The notes under the pieces are model-generated. The model saw only the letters and a list, made by a program, of their open reading frames with translations, was not told where the DNA came from and ran no database searches. Made by a program: the position numbers and the translations under genes. Positions 17,364 to 25,558 of a stretch of DNA of 64,000 bases are shown one piece after another (positions within the stretch are counted from its first letter, which is position 1; each line of letters begins with the position of its first letter). The stretch comes from Microbulbifer elongatus (GTDB taxonomy: Bacteria > Pseudomonadota > Gammaproteobacteria > Pseudomonadales > Cellvibrionaceae). Location: assembly GCF_021165935.1 (NCBI RefSeq), contig NZ_CP088953.1, positions 1,783,501 through 1,847,500 of the forward strand, read 5' to 3'.

Positions 17364-18221
17364 CTAGTCGAGCAATCGGTTGCGAATATCAACGGCTTTT
17401 CTATGCCAGCGCGCACTGGCCCACGAAAGCACACGCGCCGGCGTTTCGGATTCGAGCCCCGGAGGCGGATGAAACCCGAGAAAACCCAGCGCCTGAACAA
17501 GGTTTTCCGAGGCCCTGTCGTCATCCAGCGGCGCGGCGTGGTTCTGTTTACTGAGCTTCTGACCGCCCTCGTTCATCACCAGTGGCAGGTGGCCGAACTC
17601 GGGTGGCTCGGCGCCGAGGGCGCGGAAGAGTTGGCGTTGCACACCGGTGCAATCCAGCAGGTCGGCGCCGCGCACCACGCAATTCACACCCTGTGCGATA
17701 TCGTCGACGACGACTGCGAGCTGATAGGCGTAGAGGCCGTCTTTGCGTTTGAGGATGGGGTCCTCGGTAACTGTCTGGGTCTGTTCGCCCTGCCAGATAT
17801 CGTGAAACTTTTCGGTAGCGCCGGCGCAGTGGAAGCGCAGGGCGTGGGGGCCCTGTTCGCCGATGCAGTTGGCGCGGCGGTGGCCGCCGGCCTTGCGTAC
17901 CTGTTCGCGGGTGCAGGAGCAGGGGTACACAAGATCCTGTGCGCGCAGCGCGTCGAGCGCCTGTTGATACAGGGCGTGGCGTTGGCTTTGCCAGACAACG
18001 GGGCTGTGGCTGTGCAGGCTGTGGGTGTGCAGGGATTTGAGGATACGGTCGGCGGCGCCGGGCATTTCCCGGGGTGGGTCCAGGTCCTCCATGCGTACCA
18101 GCCAGTGTCCGCCGTGGGCGATGGCGTCGAGGTAGCTGCCGAGGGCGCAGACCAGAGAACCGAAATGCAGTGGGCCGGTGGGGGAGGGTGCGAAGCGGCC
18201 GATATAGGAGGGGGAAATCAT
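17364..18221 (-). CDS. gluQRS: Glutamyl-Q tRNA(Asp) synthetase
   Basis: GluQRS activates glutamate and attaches it to the queuosine base of tRNA(Asp), without the anticodon-binding domain of GluRS. The 285-residue protein is a truncated class I synthetase: the HIGH-like motif is in FAPSPTGPLHFGSL, the Zn-binding cysteines are in YPCSCTREQV and HRRANCIGEQG, and the KMSKS-equivalent is KLSKQN near the C-terminus. The gene follows dksA on the minus strand, the usual dksA-gluQRS arrangement. A palindrome lies between the two (18327-18371). Confidence 0.93.
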   Translation of the reverse strand: MISPSYIGRFAPSPTGPLHFGSLVCALGSYLDAIAHGGHWLVRMEDLDPPREMPGAADRILKSLHTHSLHSHSPVVWQSQRHALYQQALDALRAQDLVYPCSCTREQVRKAGGHRRANCIGEQGPHALRFHCAGATEKFHDIWQGEQTQTVTEDPILKRKDGLYAYQLAVVVDDIAQGVNCVVRGADLLDCTGVQRQLFRALGAEPPEFGHLPLVMNEGGQKLSKQNHAAPLDDDRASENLVQALGFLGFHPPPGLESETPARVLSWASARWHRKAVDIRNRLLD

Positions 18222-18326
18222 TAGTTCGGTGTATGGCGCCTAGCGATCGGGCGGCGCTGCGCAGGAGGTTCGTACACAGGAAGCCATCCATGATGCACTG
18301 CCTGACCCGGCCATCCTTGGCAGGTC

Positions 18327-18371
18327 GTGAATTCGCGCAGCGAGCAGTGCTCGCTACGCGCGCGAATTCAC
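18327..18371. repeat. 45-bp palindrome containing the dksA stop codon
   Basis: Perfect 12-base arms GTGAATTCGCGC and GCGCGAATTCAC flank an inner AGCGAG/CTCGCT stem. On the minus strand the dksA TGA (18368-18370) lies within the first arm. There is no T-run, so it is not a standard terminator, though in RNA it would form a very stable hairpin between dksA and gluQRS that could limit read-through or protect the dksA 3' end. Confidence 0.8.
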
Positions 18372-18805
18372 CCCGAGATCTGCTTCTCTTTGATCTCCGC
18401 CAGGGTTTTGCAGTCCACGCACAGGGTTGCGGTCGGACGGGCTTCCAGGCGGCGGATACCGATTTCGACGCCACAGGCCTCACAGAAGCCGTAGTCGTCC
18501 TGATCGATCAGCTCGATAGTGGAGTCAATTTTCTTGATCAGCTTGCGCTCGCGATCGCGAGTGCGCAGTTCCAGGCTGAACTCTTCTTCCTGGCTGGCGC
18601 GATCCGCAGGGTCCGGAAAGTTCGCAGCTTCATCTTTCATATGAGATACGGTGCGATCCACCTCTGCCATCAGTTCGGCCTTCCAGGCCAGCAGCAGCTT
18701 GCGGAAATGCTCCTGCTGCTTCTCATTCATGTACTCCTCGCCCTTCTGTTCCTGATAGGGCTCAAAGCCGTGCAGAGAATCGGATTTCGCAGCAGTATTG
18801 GGCAT
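18368..18805 (-). CDS. dksA: RNA polymerase-binding transcription factor DksA
   Basis: DksA enters the RNA polymerase secondary channel and, with ppGpp, represses stable RNA promoters and activates amino-acid operons. The 145-residue protein has the coiled-coil hairpin with tip DPADRASQEEEF (the Asp pair contacting the active site) and a four-Cys zinc finger CEACG...CVDCKTL. The ATG at 18805 is chosen because GAGAGG lies 9 bases upstream; the in-frame ATG two codons earlier (18811) is too close to that site. Classical dksA-gluQRS pair. Confidence 0.95.
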   Translation of the reverse strand: MPNTAAKSDSLHGFEPYQEQKGEEYMNEKQQEHFRKLLLAWKAELMAEVDRTVSHMKDEAANFPDPADRASQEEEFSLELRTRDRERKLIKKIDSTIELIDQDDYGFCEACGVEIGIRRLEARPTATLCVDCKTLAEIKEKQISG

Positions 18806-18837
18806 AGTCATTGCCTCTCTCGTAAATCGGGCCCTAC

Positions 18838-18865
18838 TTAATAGGGGCACTACAACCAAATTCAA
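18838..18865 (-). promoter_or_regulatory. Candidate sigma-70 promoter of dksA
   Basis: On the minus strand, TTGAAT and TATTAA are separated by 16 bases, about 33 bases upstream of the dksA ATG. Each hexamer matches consensus at four of six positions. Position is right, the match is moderate. Confidence 0.4.
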
Positions 18866-19104
18866 GCCTGGCAGGCATAACGCCTGGACCGCAGGCTGTA
18901 TTCTCTGGCCGCTTCCGCGACCAAGCCGTGGAAACTATCAAATCTCTCCGGACAGCGCCACAAAATGTTGCCGTACCGGCCTGCCGGCGACGATCCTCCC
19001 ACAATGAATGACCCGGTTGGTGTATTCTGGCGGCCAAAATTTCCCCAACTTGTCGTTCACATCTACAAGTGATGACTTTTTGAGCAAAAAAGCGAGAAGT
19101 CCCC

Positions 19105-19812
19105 GTGAAACTCAGCCCTCCTCTGGCTCAGGGCAAACTCCTGCGCCGCTACAAACGCTTTCTGGCCGACATTGAATTACCGAATGGTGAAATTTTAACC
19201 ATTCACTGTCCCAACACCGGCTCCATGAAAAACTGCTGGGAAGAAAACACCCCCTGCTGGTACTCCGACTCCGGCAACCCCAAACGCAAGTACCGCCACA
19301 CCCTGGAAATCAGCACCACCCCGGAAGGTGCCCGTGCCGGCGTGAATACCGGGCGTGCCAACCACCTGGTGGAAGAAGCCATCCACAAGGGTGTGGTGCA
19401 AGAGTTACAGGGTTACGACACATTGCGTCGGGAAGTGAAATATGGAGAGGAAAACAGCCGCATCGACTTCCTGCTCAGCGGCGAGCAGGGCGACTGCTAT
19501 GTGGAAGTGAAAAATGTCACTCTCGCGGAAGGCAACCGGGGACTCTTCCCCGATGCCGTCAGCGCCCGCGGCAGCAAACACCTGCGCGAACTGCAGAAAC
19601 TCGCCCAGAGCGGTACCCGCGCGGTACTGTTTTATTGCGTCCAGCACACCGCCATCGAAACCGTAGAAGCTGCGGTGGAAATAGACCCGGCGTATGCCGC
19701 CGCGCTGCAGGAAGCAGTCAGTGCGGGCGTTGAAGTCATCGTCTATCGCGCCAAGCTCGACGCAGATGAAATCCGTCTTATCGAGCCAATACCCTACCGG
19801 CCTGCCACATAA
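19105..19812 (+). CDS. sfsA: DNA/RNA nuclease SfsA (sugar fermentation stimulation protein)
   Basis: This 235-residue protein has the SfsA layout: an OB-like N-terminal domain (LAQGKLLRRYKRFLADIEL, then HCPNTGSM) and a PD-(D/E)XK-like nuclease domain with SRIDFLLSGEQGDCYVEVKN (Asp, Glu and Lys of the active site) and FPDAVSARGSKHLREL. E. coli SfsA was first noted for effects on maltose metabolism and is annotated as a nuclease. Start is GTG at 19105 after GCGAGAAG. Transcribed divergently from dksA, with 299 bases between the two starts. Confidence 0.92.
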   Translation: MKLSPPLAQGKLLRRYKRFLADIELPNGEILTIHCPNTGSMKNCWEENTPCWYSDSGNPKRKYRHTLEISTTPEGARAGVNTGRANHLVEEAIHKGVVQELQGYDTLRREVKYGEENSRIDFLLSGEQGDCYVEVKNVTLAEGNRGLFPDAVSARGSKHLRELQKLAQSGTRAVLFYCVQHTAIETVEAAVEIDPAYAAALQEAVSAGVEVIVYRAKLDADEIRLIEPIPYRPAT

Positions 19813-19825
19813 CCCAGAGAATCAA

Positions 19826-20170
19826 TCAGTCCGCCAGCAACACATAGAGCCCGTCCTGCGCATACTCCACCGGCACCGGCGTCAGTGCATCCCCGGCACA
19901 GGGCCCGGCAATGCACTCCCCGGTGCTGATCTCGAACAACGCACCGTGGGACGCGCACTGGATCAGCGCCTTCTCCGAATCGAGAAACTGGTCCGGCTGC
20001 CACTCCAGATTAATGCCCCGGTGCGGGCAAACGTTCTTGTAGGCGTATACCTCGCCGTCTTTCTTCACCGCAAACACATTGTCCATGCCCGCGCTTTTCT
20101 CACCCAGAGAAAAGCCTTTGGAGTCGCCTTCGTTGAGGTCTTCGTAGCCGCAGAGGAAATGTTTTTGCAT
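19826..20170 (-). CDS. Rieske [2Fe-2S] protein
   Basis: A 114-residue stand-alone Rieske ferredoxin-like protein. It carries the paired cluster motifs CPHRG (about 48-52) and CASHG (about 72-76), spaced and ordered as in Rieske proteins with two His and two Cys ligands. No membrane segment, so it is probably a soluble cytoplasmic electron carrier or the small part of an oxygenase-like system, but no partner oxygenase is adjacent. It converges with sfsA, 13 bases apart. Confidence 0.87.
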   Translation of the reverse strand: MQKHFLCGYEDLNEGDSKGFSLGEKSAGMDNVFAVKKDGEVYAYKNVCPHRGINLEWQPDQFLDSEKALIQCASHGALFEISTGECIAGPCAGDALTPVPVEYAQDGLYVLLAD

Positions 20171-20265
20171 GGTAGTTCGCAGATTTTCGAGGTTGCTTTG
20201 GAATTCAGCAGGCGAGTGTACAGAAATTGAATAGTGCTGCGAAATCCGATGCGAAGGCGGCGATG

Positions 20266-20375
20266 CCGGGGAAGAGGGGGCAAGACCTTCCGCGAGAGGG
20301 ACCTCGCGGAAGAGCCCCCATGGATGGGTTCACGGCGTGTCTTGCCCCCTCTTCCCCGGTAGCGGCGCCGCCACT
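20266..20375. repeat. Dispersed inverted repeat, copy C (opposite orientation)
   Basis: The outer arms 20266-20286 and 20339-20359 are perfect 21-base complements (beginning CCGGGGAAGAGGG). Inside is a perfect 10-bp hairpin CTTCCGCGAG/CTCGCGGAAG (20287-20312). The core GAGCCCCCATGGATGGGTT and the flank GCGGCGCCGCCACTG match copies A and B in reverse complement. It fills most of the 233-base gap between the Rieske and protease genes. Confidence 0.85.
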
Positions 20376-20403
20376 GAGTCAGGCCCGTAGCCCTCGAACC
20401 TCG

Positions 20404-21465
20404 TTAAGGCGCCGCCAGAACAAGCGAAGTCTGATATGCCTCTCCGTCCCGCAAGTAGTCCACCCGCACCCGGTCCCCGGGACGCCGGTTCTCCAGCAGG
20501 TTCATCAAATCATCGTAATTATTCACCGGCTGGCCATCGATCCCCACAATCACATCACCCAACTGCCAGCCCCCGCGACTGCCGCGATAAACCCCGCGCA
20601 GCCCCGCCTTCTCCGCCGGCATCCCCGGCGCCGTGCGCAGCACCGCCACACCGGTAAAATCGTAACGGCTCGCCCACTGGTCCGGCGCCGACTCAATCCC
20701 CAGAATCGGCCGTACCAGACGACCGTGAGCAATCAACTCCGGCACAATCTTCTTCACCGTATCCACCGGAATCGCAAAACCGATCCCAACGCTCGCCCCA
20801 CTGGGACTGTAAATCGCCGTATTCACCCCGATCAGCCGCCCACTGCTGTCCAGCAGAGGGCCACCGGAATTGCCCGGATTGATCGCCGCATCCGTCTGGA
20901 TCACATTGCGAATCGTCCGGTTACCCGCCGCCTCGATCTCCCGCCCCAAGGCGCTCACCACCCCAGTGGTCAGCGTCGTATCCAGACCGAACGGATTGCC
21001 AATGGCCAGCACCTTGCGGCCCACCGCAAGGCCCGCAGATTCACCGGCCACCAGCGGCTTCAGCAACTTCCGCGGCGCATTGATCTTCAGCACCGCCAGG
21101 TCCTTCTCCGGCGCCGATCCCACCAATTGCGCGGGCCACTCACTGCGATCCTGCAGGGTAATGGTGATCTTGCGTGCCTTCTCGATCACGTGGAAGTTCG
21201 TCACCACATGGCCCTGTTCGTCCCAGATAAAGCCACTGCCGGAACCTTTGGGCACCGAGTGCAGGCGCAGGGTCCAGCGGTCTCGCACCAGGGTTTCATT
21301 GGTGACAAACACCACCGACGGACTGGCGAAATTGAACACCTGCATGGTGTTGGTTTCATCGTCCGTGGCGAACTGGGGGACGCGGGAATCGGCGCTGGCG
21401 CCGATAGCGAGGCAGGTAAGAGCGAGGGTAATGGCGAAGCGGGAGAAAAAATCGATCACAGTCAT
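20404..21465 (-). CDS. HtrA/Deg-type trypsin-like serine protease with one PDZ domain
   Basis: This 353-residue S1C protease has an N-terminal signal sequence or anchor (about 8-24, FAITLALTCLAIGASA), a trypsin-like domain with the triad His (VTNFHVIEKA), Asp (EKDLAVLK) and Ser (NPGNSGGPLLD), and a single C-terminal PDZ domain (about 255-350, GLRGVYRGSRGGWQLGDVIVGIDG). One PDZ points to a DegS-like or specialised Deg protease rather than DegP. It would act in the periplasm on misfolded or regulatory proteins. A second DegS/AlgW-like gene lies at the end of the window, so this is probably not the sigma-E sensor. Confidence 0.87.
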   Translation of the reverse strand: MTVIDFFSRFAITLALTCLAIGASADSRVPQFATDDETNTMQVFNFASPSVVFVTNETLVRDRWTLRLHSVPKGSGSGFIWDEQGHVVTNFHVIEKARKITITLQDRSEWPAQLVGSAPEKDLAVLKINAPRKLLKPLVAGESAGLAVGRKVLAIGNPFGLDTTLTTGVVSALGREIEAAGNRTIRNVIQTDAAINPGNSGGPLLDSSGRLIGVNTAIYSPSGASVGIGFAIPVDTVKKIVPELIAHGRLVRPILGIESAPDQWASRYDFTGVAVLRTAPGMPAEKAGLRGVYRGSRGGWQLGDVIVGIDGQPVNNYDDLMNLLENRRPGDRVRVDYLRDGEAYQTSLVLAAP

Positions 21466-21515
21466 AGCGAAGGCGGATTCCTGCGTGAATTATTCAATTG
21501 GCCGCAGGGCCGGAT

Positions 21516-21543
21516 CAAAAGGCGTGCCCGCTGGGCACGCCTG
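21516..21543 (-). terminator. Rho-independent terminator after htpX
   Basis: A stem AGGCGTGCCC / GGGCACGCCT with a three-base loop is followed on the minus strand by TTTTG. It begins 12 bases past the htpX stop. Bases on the other side (GAAAAATT) make it weakly bidirectional. Confidence 0.75.
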
Positions 21544-21554
21544 AAAAATTGCGG

Positions 21555-22448
21555 TCAACGAGCAGAATTTTGCAGCGCCAGGATCCGATCCTCAAGAGGC
21601 GGGTGGCTGGCCAGCAGGGCGGCCATGCTGTTGCCGTAGATGCCGAACGCCTTCATGTTGGCGGGCAGCGGTTCCTCGCGGCCCGCTTCGGACTCGGCCT
21701 TGATGCGCGCCAGCGCGGCGATCATCGCATCGGGGCTGGCCAGGTGGGCGCCAGCGGCATCTGCACGGTACTCGCGGCGGCGGCTGAACCAGGCGACCAC
21801 CATCATCGCGAAGACACCGAACACCATGTCCATCACGATGGACGTAATGTAGTAACCGATACCGAGGCCCTGTTCATTGCGCAGCAGTACCCGATCGACG
21901 AAGAAGCCGACGAGGCGGGCAAAGAACATGACAAAGGTGTTCACCACCCCCTGAATCAGCGCCAGGGTAATCATATCGCCGTTGGCCACGTGGCCAACCT
22001 CGTGCCCGATCACCGCGCGCGCCTCGTCCCGGTTAAAGCGCTGCAGCAGGCCGGCACTCACCGCCACCAGCGCGTTGTTGCGGTTCCAGCCAGTGGCGAA
22101 CGCATTGGCCTGGGGCATCGGGAAAATCCCCACGTCCGGCATGCCGATACCCGCTTTCTGGGACAGTTCCCGCACGGTCTCTACCAGCCAGCGCTCGTCC
22201 GCCGTTTGCGGCTGATCGATGACCTGTACTTTCATCGTCATCCGCGCCATAAACTTCGACAGCAGGAGCGAGATAAACGCGCCGCCAATGCCGAAAATAG
22301 CGCACATCAGCAAGAGTCCGGGAAGGTTCAGGTTGACGCCGTTGGCATCGAGGATTCCCTGGATCCCCAGCAGGTTAAAGATGATGCCAACCAGCACCAT
22401 CACCGCCAGGTTGGTAAGCAGGAAAAGCCCTATTCGCAGCATGTGCAT
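21555..22448 (-). CDS. htpX: Membrane-bound zinc metalloprotease HtpX
   Basis: HtpX is an M48 inner-membrane protease that degrades damaged membrane proteins together with FtsH. The 297-residue protein has two N-terminal membrane helices (about 4-24 and 34-54), the zinc motif VIGHEVGHVANGD (about 138-150), two further hydrophobic segments (about 160-180 and 198-218), and the third-ligand region EYRADAAGAHLA. Length matches E. coli HtpX (293). Monocistronic, with its own terminator. Confidence 0.96.
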   Translation of the reverse strand: MHMLRIGLFLLTNLAVMVLVGIIFNLLGIQGILDANGVNLNLPGLLLMCAIFGIGGAFISLLLSKFMARMTMKVQVIDQPQTADERWLVETVRELSQKAGIGMPDVGIFPMPQANAFATGWNRNNALVAVSAGLLQRFNRDEARAVIGHEVGHVANGDMITLALIQGVVNTFVMFFARLVGFFVDRVLLRNEQGLGIGYYITSIVMDMVFGVFAMMVVAWFSRRREYRADAAGAHLASPDAMIAALARIKAESEAGREEPLPANMKAFGIYGNSMAALLASHPPLEDRILALQNSAR

Positions 22449-22634
22449 TCTCCGAAGGGTAAGCAGAAACCGAATAATAAGGTGAAACCATCCGCCCCAC
22501 CGGCGCTTGAGACCGCGCAGTGGGGATAGAGGTTCCGGGGGTGATCCCGTGGCAGGATCCTGCTCTAAATAGGGTCGAGCCGGGCCAATTACAAGTTGTG
22601 CCTGGATAAAATTGACCGGGGGAGAGTGTAAGGG

Positions 22635-22919
22635 TCAGGCGCTGTCTTTGCGTGCCAGCAGTTGCTCGGCTTCATTGACCAGGTTGGCTTTCAGGTCCGG
22701 GTCCAGGTCATTCCAGTGCACATCGAGAATGGCGCCCTGTAAGGCGTAGAGAAGAACCCGTGAGGCGTTGATACCGCGGCGACGGATACTGGCGAACGCT
22801 TCCGCGGGGCCGACGCGGTGCAGGTCATCCAGCGTGCGGATGCCAATGGAATGCAGGATGTTTACGGAGGCAAGTCCCAGGTTTTTCAGTTTCAACAACT
22901 CTGACTGACTTGGGTGCAT
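22635..22919 (-). CDS. TfoX/Sxy C-terminal domain protein
   Basis: This 94-residue protein corresponds only to the C-terminal (TfoX_C) domain: LKNLGLASVNILHSIGIRTLDDLHRVGPAEAF is a helix-hairpin-helix-like unit typical of the family, and RVLLYALQGAILDVHW follows. Full-length TfoX/Sxy is a competence coactivator working with CRP; stand-alone C-terminal domains occur widely and have no proven function. It is isolated, with 186 bases to htpX and 424 bases to the divergent M15 peptidase. Confidence 0.85.
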   Translation of the reverse strand: MHPSQSELLKLKNLGLASVNILHSIGIRTLDDLHRVGPAEAFASIRRRGINASRVLLYALQGAILDVHWNDLDPDLKANLVNEAEQLLARKDSA

Positions 22920-23343
22920 AAAATTCTTCCCTGAACTTTTTGACAGTGTGGCAACCGCGAGTCCTTTTTGCGCCTGCCCGATGGGGTCCGGAGAACCTTT
23001 TCTTCTTCAGGTCTTCACTCGGGACCAACTTTAGCGGCCGTTCAACATAGCACAAAAGAATAAAAGGCCAAACCGTCGCCTGCGGTGAACGGGTAGTCCG
23101 CGTTCGACCGCTGTGCGGCGCGAAATGGGACTGGCTGGCGCCTGACGCACCTTAACAATTGCAGTACAGTGATGACACTTCGCCGTTGGTCTAATTTCAT
23201 CAGCGGGTAATATTGTGCTATTTAGTCAGGCCTGTTGAAAAAGCCTAGTCTGCATTGCGGCTTTTTGCAGGTCGCCCGTTTCTGTTTCGAGCCGTCACCC
23301 GCGGGAACACATGGGTTGTGGCGGCTCCAAGGTTGAGAAATCG
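22920..23343. other. Intergenic region with candidate promoter and terminator-like hairpin
   Basis: No gene is supported in these 424 bases between divergent genes. On the plus strand, TTGGTC-N16-TAATAT (23186-23213) resembles a sigma-70 promoter. About 25 bases downstream of it, AAAAAGCC-N13-GGCTTTTT (23238-23266) forms a U-ending hairpin like an intrinsic terminator or attenuator, placed before the M15 peptidase start. It could be an attenuated leader or end a very short transcript. Confidence 0.4.
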
Positions 23344-24072
23344 ATGCACCGATTATTGCGTGACATGCTGTTTGGGCTTACCGATGCCCATGTCATCCTC
23401 GAGCCTGTGTCGGGGCAGCTGATGCACCCGGAAGCGCTTAGCGCATTCGACCAGTTGCGGCGCGATGCGCGTGATGCGGGCTTCGAGCCCAAAGTGGTTT
23501 CGGGGTTTCGAGGTTTTGAGCGCCAGCGGATCATCTGGAATGCCAAGGCCTCCGGTCAGCGGCCAGTGCTGGACAACGCCGGGAGACCTGTCGACCTCAC
23601 CCGGATGTCGCCCGATGACATCGTCTTCGCTATATTGCGCTGGTCCGCCCTGCCAGGAGCGTCCCGCCACCACTGGGGGACAGACTTCGATATCATTGAC
23701 GCCGCCGCCGTCGGCGAAGATTACCAGGTGCAGCTGACCCCGGATGAAGTTGCGGACGAGGGCGTATTTGGCCCCTTCCACTGCTGGCTGGATGAGCGTA
23801 TTGCGGCGGGTGAAAGTCGCGGGCTGTTCCGGCCTTACGCGGAAGATCGCGGCGGTGTGGCGCCGGAACGCTGGCACCTGAGCTACGCCCCTCGCGCACG
23901 GGAACTTCAGGACCTGCTGAGCGAACAGGCGCTGGTGGACCTGATTCTCGATTGCGCACCGGACCAGCAGGTAGCTCTGAGCGAGTGTATCTGCGCGCGG
24001 ATGCCGGAAATCTACGCACGGTTTATTGCTGTGCCGGAATCCGCCTACCCGACGAACATCACACGACTGTAA
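23344..24072 (+). CDS. M15-family D-alanyl-D-alanine carboxypeptidase/dipeptidase
   Basis: This 242-residue protein contains the zinc-binding pattern of VanY/DdcY-like M15 peptidases: VSGFRGFERQRIIW, then SRHHWGTDFDIID (SxHxxGxDxD with the His and Asp ligands), and ERWHLSYAP near residue 177 with the general-base Glu and third His ligand. It presumably trims D-Ala from peptidoglycan peptides, but no signal peptide is clear. Start uncertain: ATG 23344 is used, ATG 23311 is the alternative. It ends 9 bases before cysE, so the two may be co-expressed. Confidence 0.82.
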   Translation: MHRLLRDMLFGLTDAHVILEPVSGQLMHPEALSAFDQLRRDARDAGFEPKVVSGFRGFERQRIIWNAKASGQRPVLDNAGRPVDLTRMSPDDIVFAILRWSALPGASRHHWGTDFDIIDAAAVGEDYQVQLTPDEVADEGVFGPFHCWLDERIAAGESRGLFRPYAEDRGGVAPERWHLSYAPRARELQDLLSEQALVDLILDCAPDQQVALSECICARMPEIYARFIAVPESAYPTNITRL

Positions 24073-24081
24073 AAACAGGGC

Positions 24082-24918
24082 GTGAGCAAAGGAGTGAAAC
24101 CCATTTCTCTGAATAATGTGAATGCCCGCGCGCTGAAACAACGGGATATCTGGTCGGCAATGCGGGCAGAGGCTGCCGCCGCGGCATCCGGCGAGCCGGT
24201 GTTGGCCAGTTATTTTCACAACACGGTACTGCGCCATAACAGTATCGACCGCGCTCTGGCCTATCAGCTGGCATCGGTGCTGGATCACGCGGCACTGACC
24301 GCCACCGCCCTGCAGGAAGTGATTGCCGCGGCCCTCGCCGACGATCCGACCATTTCCCAGTGTATGCAGGCCGATATCTGCGCCTGGTACGACCGTGACC
24401 CGGCCTGCGACCAGTATCTGATGCCCTTTCTGTACTTTAAAGGCTTTCACGCCCTGCAGTCCCATCGTATCGCCCACTGGCTGTGGAAAAAGGGCCGTCA
24501 CACGCTGGCCCTGTATTTTCAGAGCCAGGTGTCGGAGCAGTTTGCGGTGGATATCCACCCCGCCGCCCGCTTTGGCTGCGGCATCATGATCGATCACGCC
24601 ACCGGATTCGTGGTGGGGGAAACCTGTGTGGTGGAAGATGATGTATCGATTCTGCACTCGGTGACCTTAGGGGGAACTGGCAGTGGCGGCGGCGATCGCC
24701 ACCCGAAGATTGGTCGCGGGGTCATGATCGGGGCCGGGGCCAAGGTACTTGGGCCAGTGAAGATCGGTGAAGGGGTAAAGGTTGCCGCGGGTAGCCTGGT
24801 ATTACGCGACGTACCGGCCCATTCCACGGTGGCCGGTGTGCCGGCGCGGGTAGTAGGCGGTAAATGTGAAGGTGCTCCGGCTTACACCATGGATCAGACA
24901 CTGGATTCTGACAGCTAA
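24082..24918 (+). CDS. cysE: Serine O-acetyltransferase
   Basis: CysE acetylates L-serine with acetyl-CoA, the first step of cysteine synthesis. The 278-residue protein has the N-terminal helical domain (about 20-150, YDRDPACDQYLMPFLYFKGFHALQSHR) and a left-handed beta-helix of hexapeptide repeats ending IGEGVKVAAGSLVLRDVPAHSTVAGVPARVVG. Catalytic residues lie in IMIDHATGFVVGE and SVTLGGTG. The likely start is GTG 24082; a second GTG lies at 24094. Its C-terminal tail carries no obvious Ile terminus for CysK docking (it ends DSDS). Confidence 0.94.
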   Translation: MSKGVKPISLNNVNARALKQRDIWSAMRAEAAAAASGEPVLASYFHNTVLRHNSIDRALAYQLASVLDHAALTATALQEVIAAALADDPTISQCMQADICAWYDRDPACDQYLMPFLYFKGFHALQSHRIAHWLWKKGRHTLALYFQSQVSEQFAVDIHPAARFGCGIMIDHATGFVVGETCVVEDDVSILHSVTLGGTGSGGGDRHPKIGRGVMIGAGAKVLGPVKIGEGVKVAAGSLVLRDVPAHSTVAGVPARVVGGKCEGAPAYTMDQTLDSDS

Positions 24919-25018
24919 ATTGGTTTGAATGGCGATTACTCACGCCAGCGATGCCAGCAACCGCAGTGGCCGACGAGGAACGCGGCAACACTATCGAGAT
25001 GATCAATGAGGTAAGGCT

Positions 25019-25558
25019 ATGACCGAATCGACGTACAGCGTAATTTTCCGCGGCGATCTGGAGCCCGGGTACACGGTAGCGGACGTAAAAGCCAACTTCG
25101 CGCGCCTGTTCAAAGCTGGCCCGGACACCGTGGAAAAGCTGTTCAGCGGTCGTCCGCTCGCCATCAAGAAGGGGTTGAGTCAGGCGCAGGCCGAGCAGCT
25201 GCAGGCCACCCTGTCCCGTCATGGCGCGCTGTCTTCCCTCAAACCGGAAGGTGAGCCGCAGCAAGCTGCTCCGGCGCCCAGCCCCGCACCACAGCCCCAG
25301 CCGCCCGCAGCCGAGAAGGTGGATTCCGAAAGCGGTCTCTCTCTGGCCCCGATGGAGGGATATCTACTCAAGGACCACGAGCGCGCCAAGGTGGATCCGG
25401 TTCAGGTGCCGGTGAGCCATCTGAGCCTGAAGCCCGCCGGTGGAAATCTGGTTGAGGCCAGTGAGCAGCCGGCGCCCCCGTCTGTACAGGTTCAGGTGCC
25501 CAACTGGCAGCTGGGCAGTCACATCAGCGGCAAGGCGTCGTTCAAGCTACCGGACTGA
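25019..25558 (+). CDS. Unknown protein with N-terminal conserved module and Pro/Ala/Gln-rich linker
   Basis: I do not recognise a named family. The 179-residue protein has a conserved-looking N-terminal module (about 1-75: YSVIFRGDLEPGYTVADVK, FARLFKAGPDTVEKLFSGRPLAIKKGL, LQATLSRHGA). Similar modules occur at the N-terminus of gammaproteobacterial membrane proteins. It is followed by a Pro/Ala/Gln linker (about 80-100) and a tail with repeated V(Q)VP and LSL segments. No membrane segment or signal peptide. It follows a GAGGTAAGG site and overlaps the convergent tag stop by 12 bases. Confidence 0.65.
   Translation: MTESTYSVIFRGDLEPGYTVADVKANFARLFKAGPDTVEKLFSGRPLAIKKGLSQAQAEQLQATLSRHGALSSLKPEGEPQQAAPAPSPAPQPQPPAAEKVDSESGLSLAPMEGYLLKDHERAKVDPVQVPVSHLSLKPAGGNLVEASEQPAPPSVQVQVPNWQLGSHISGKASFKLPD

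Noticed and set aside
20227..21639. 470-codon plus-strand frame across the Deg-type protease.
   Set aside because: Arg/Pro/His-rich shadow of the protease gene and repeat C.
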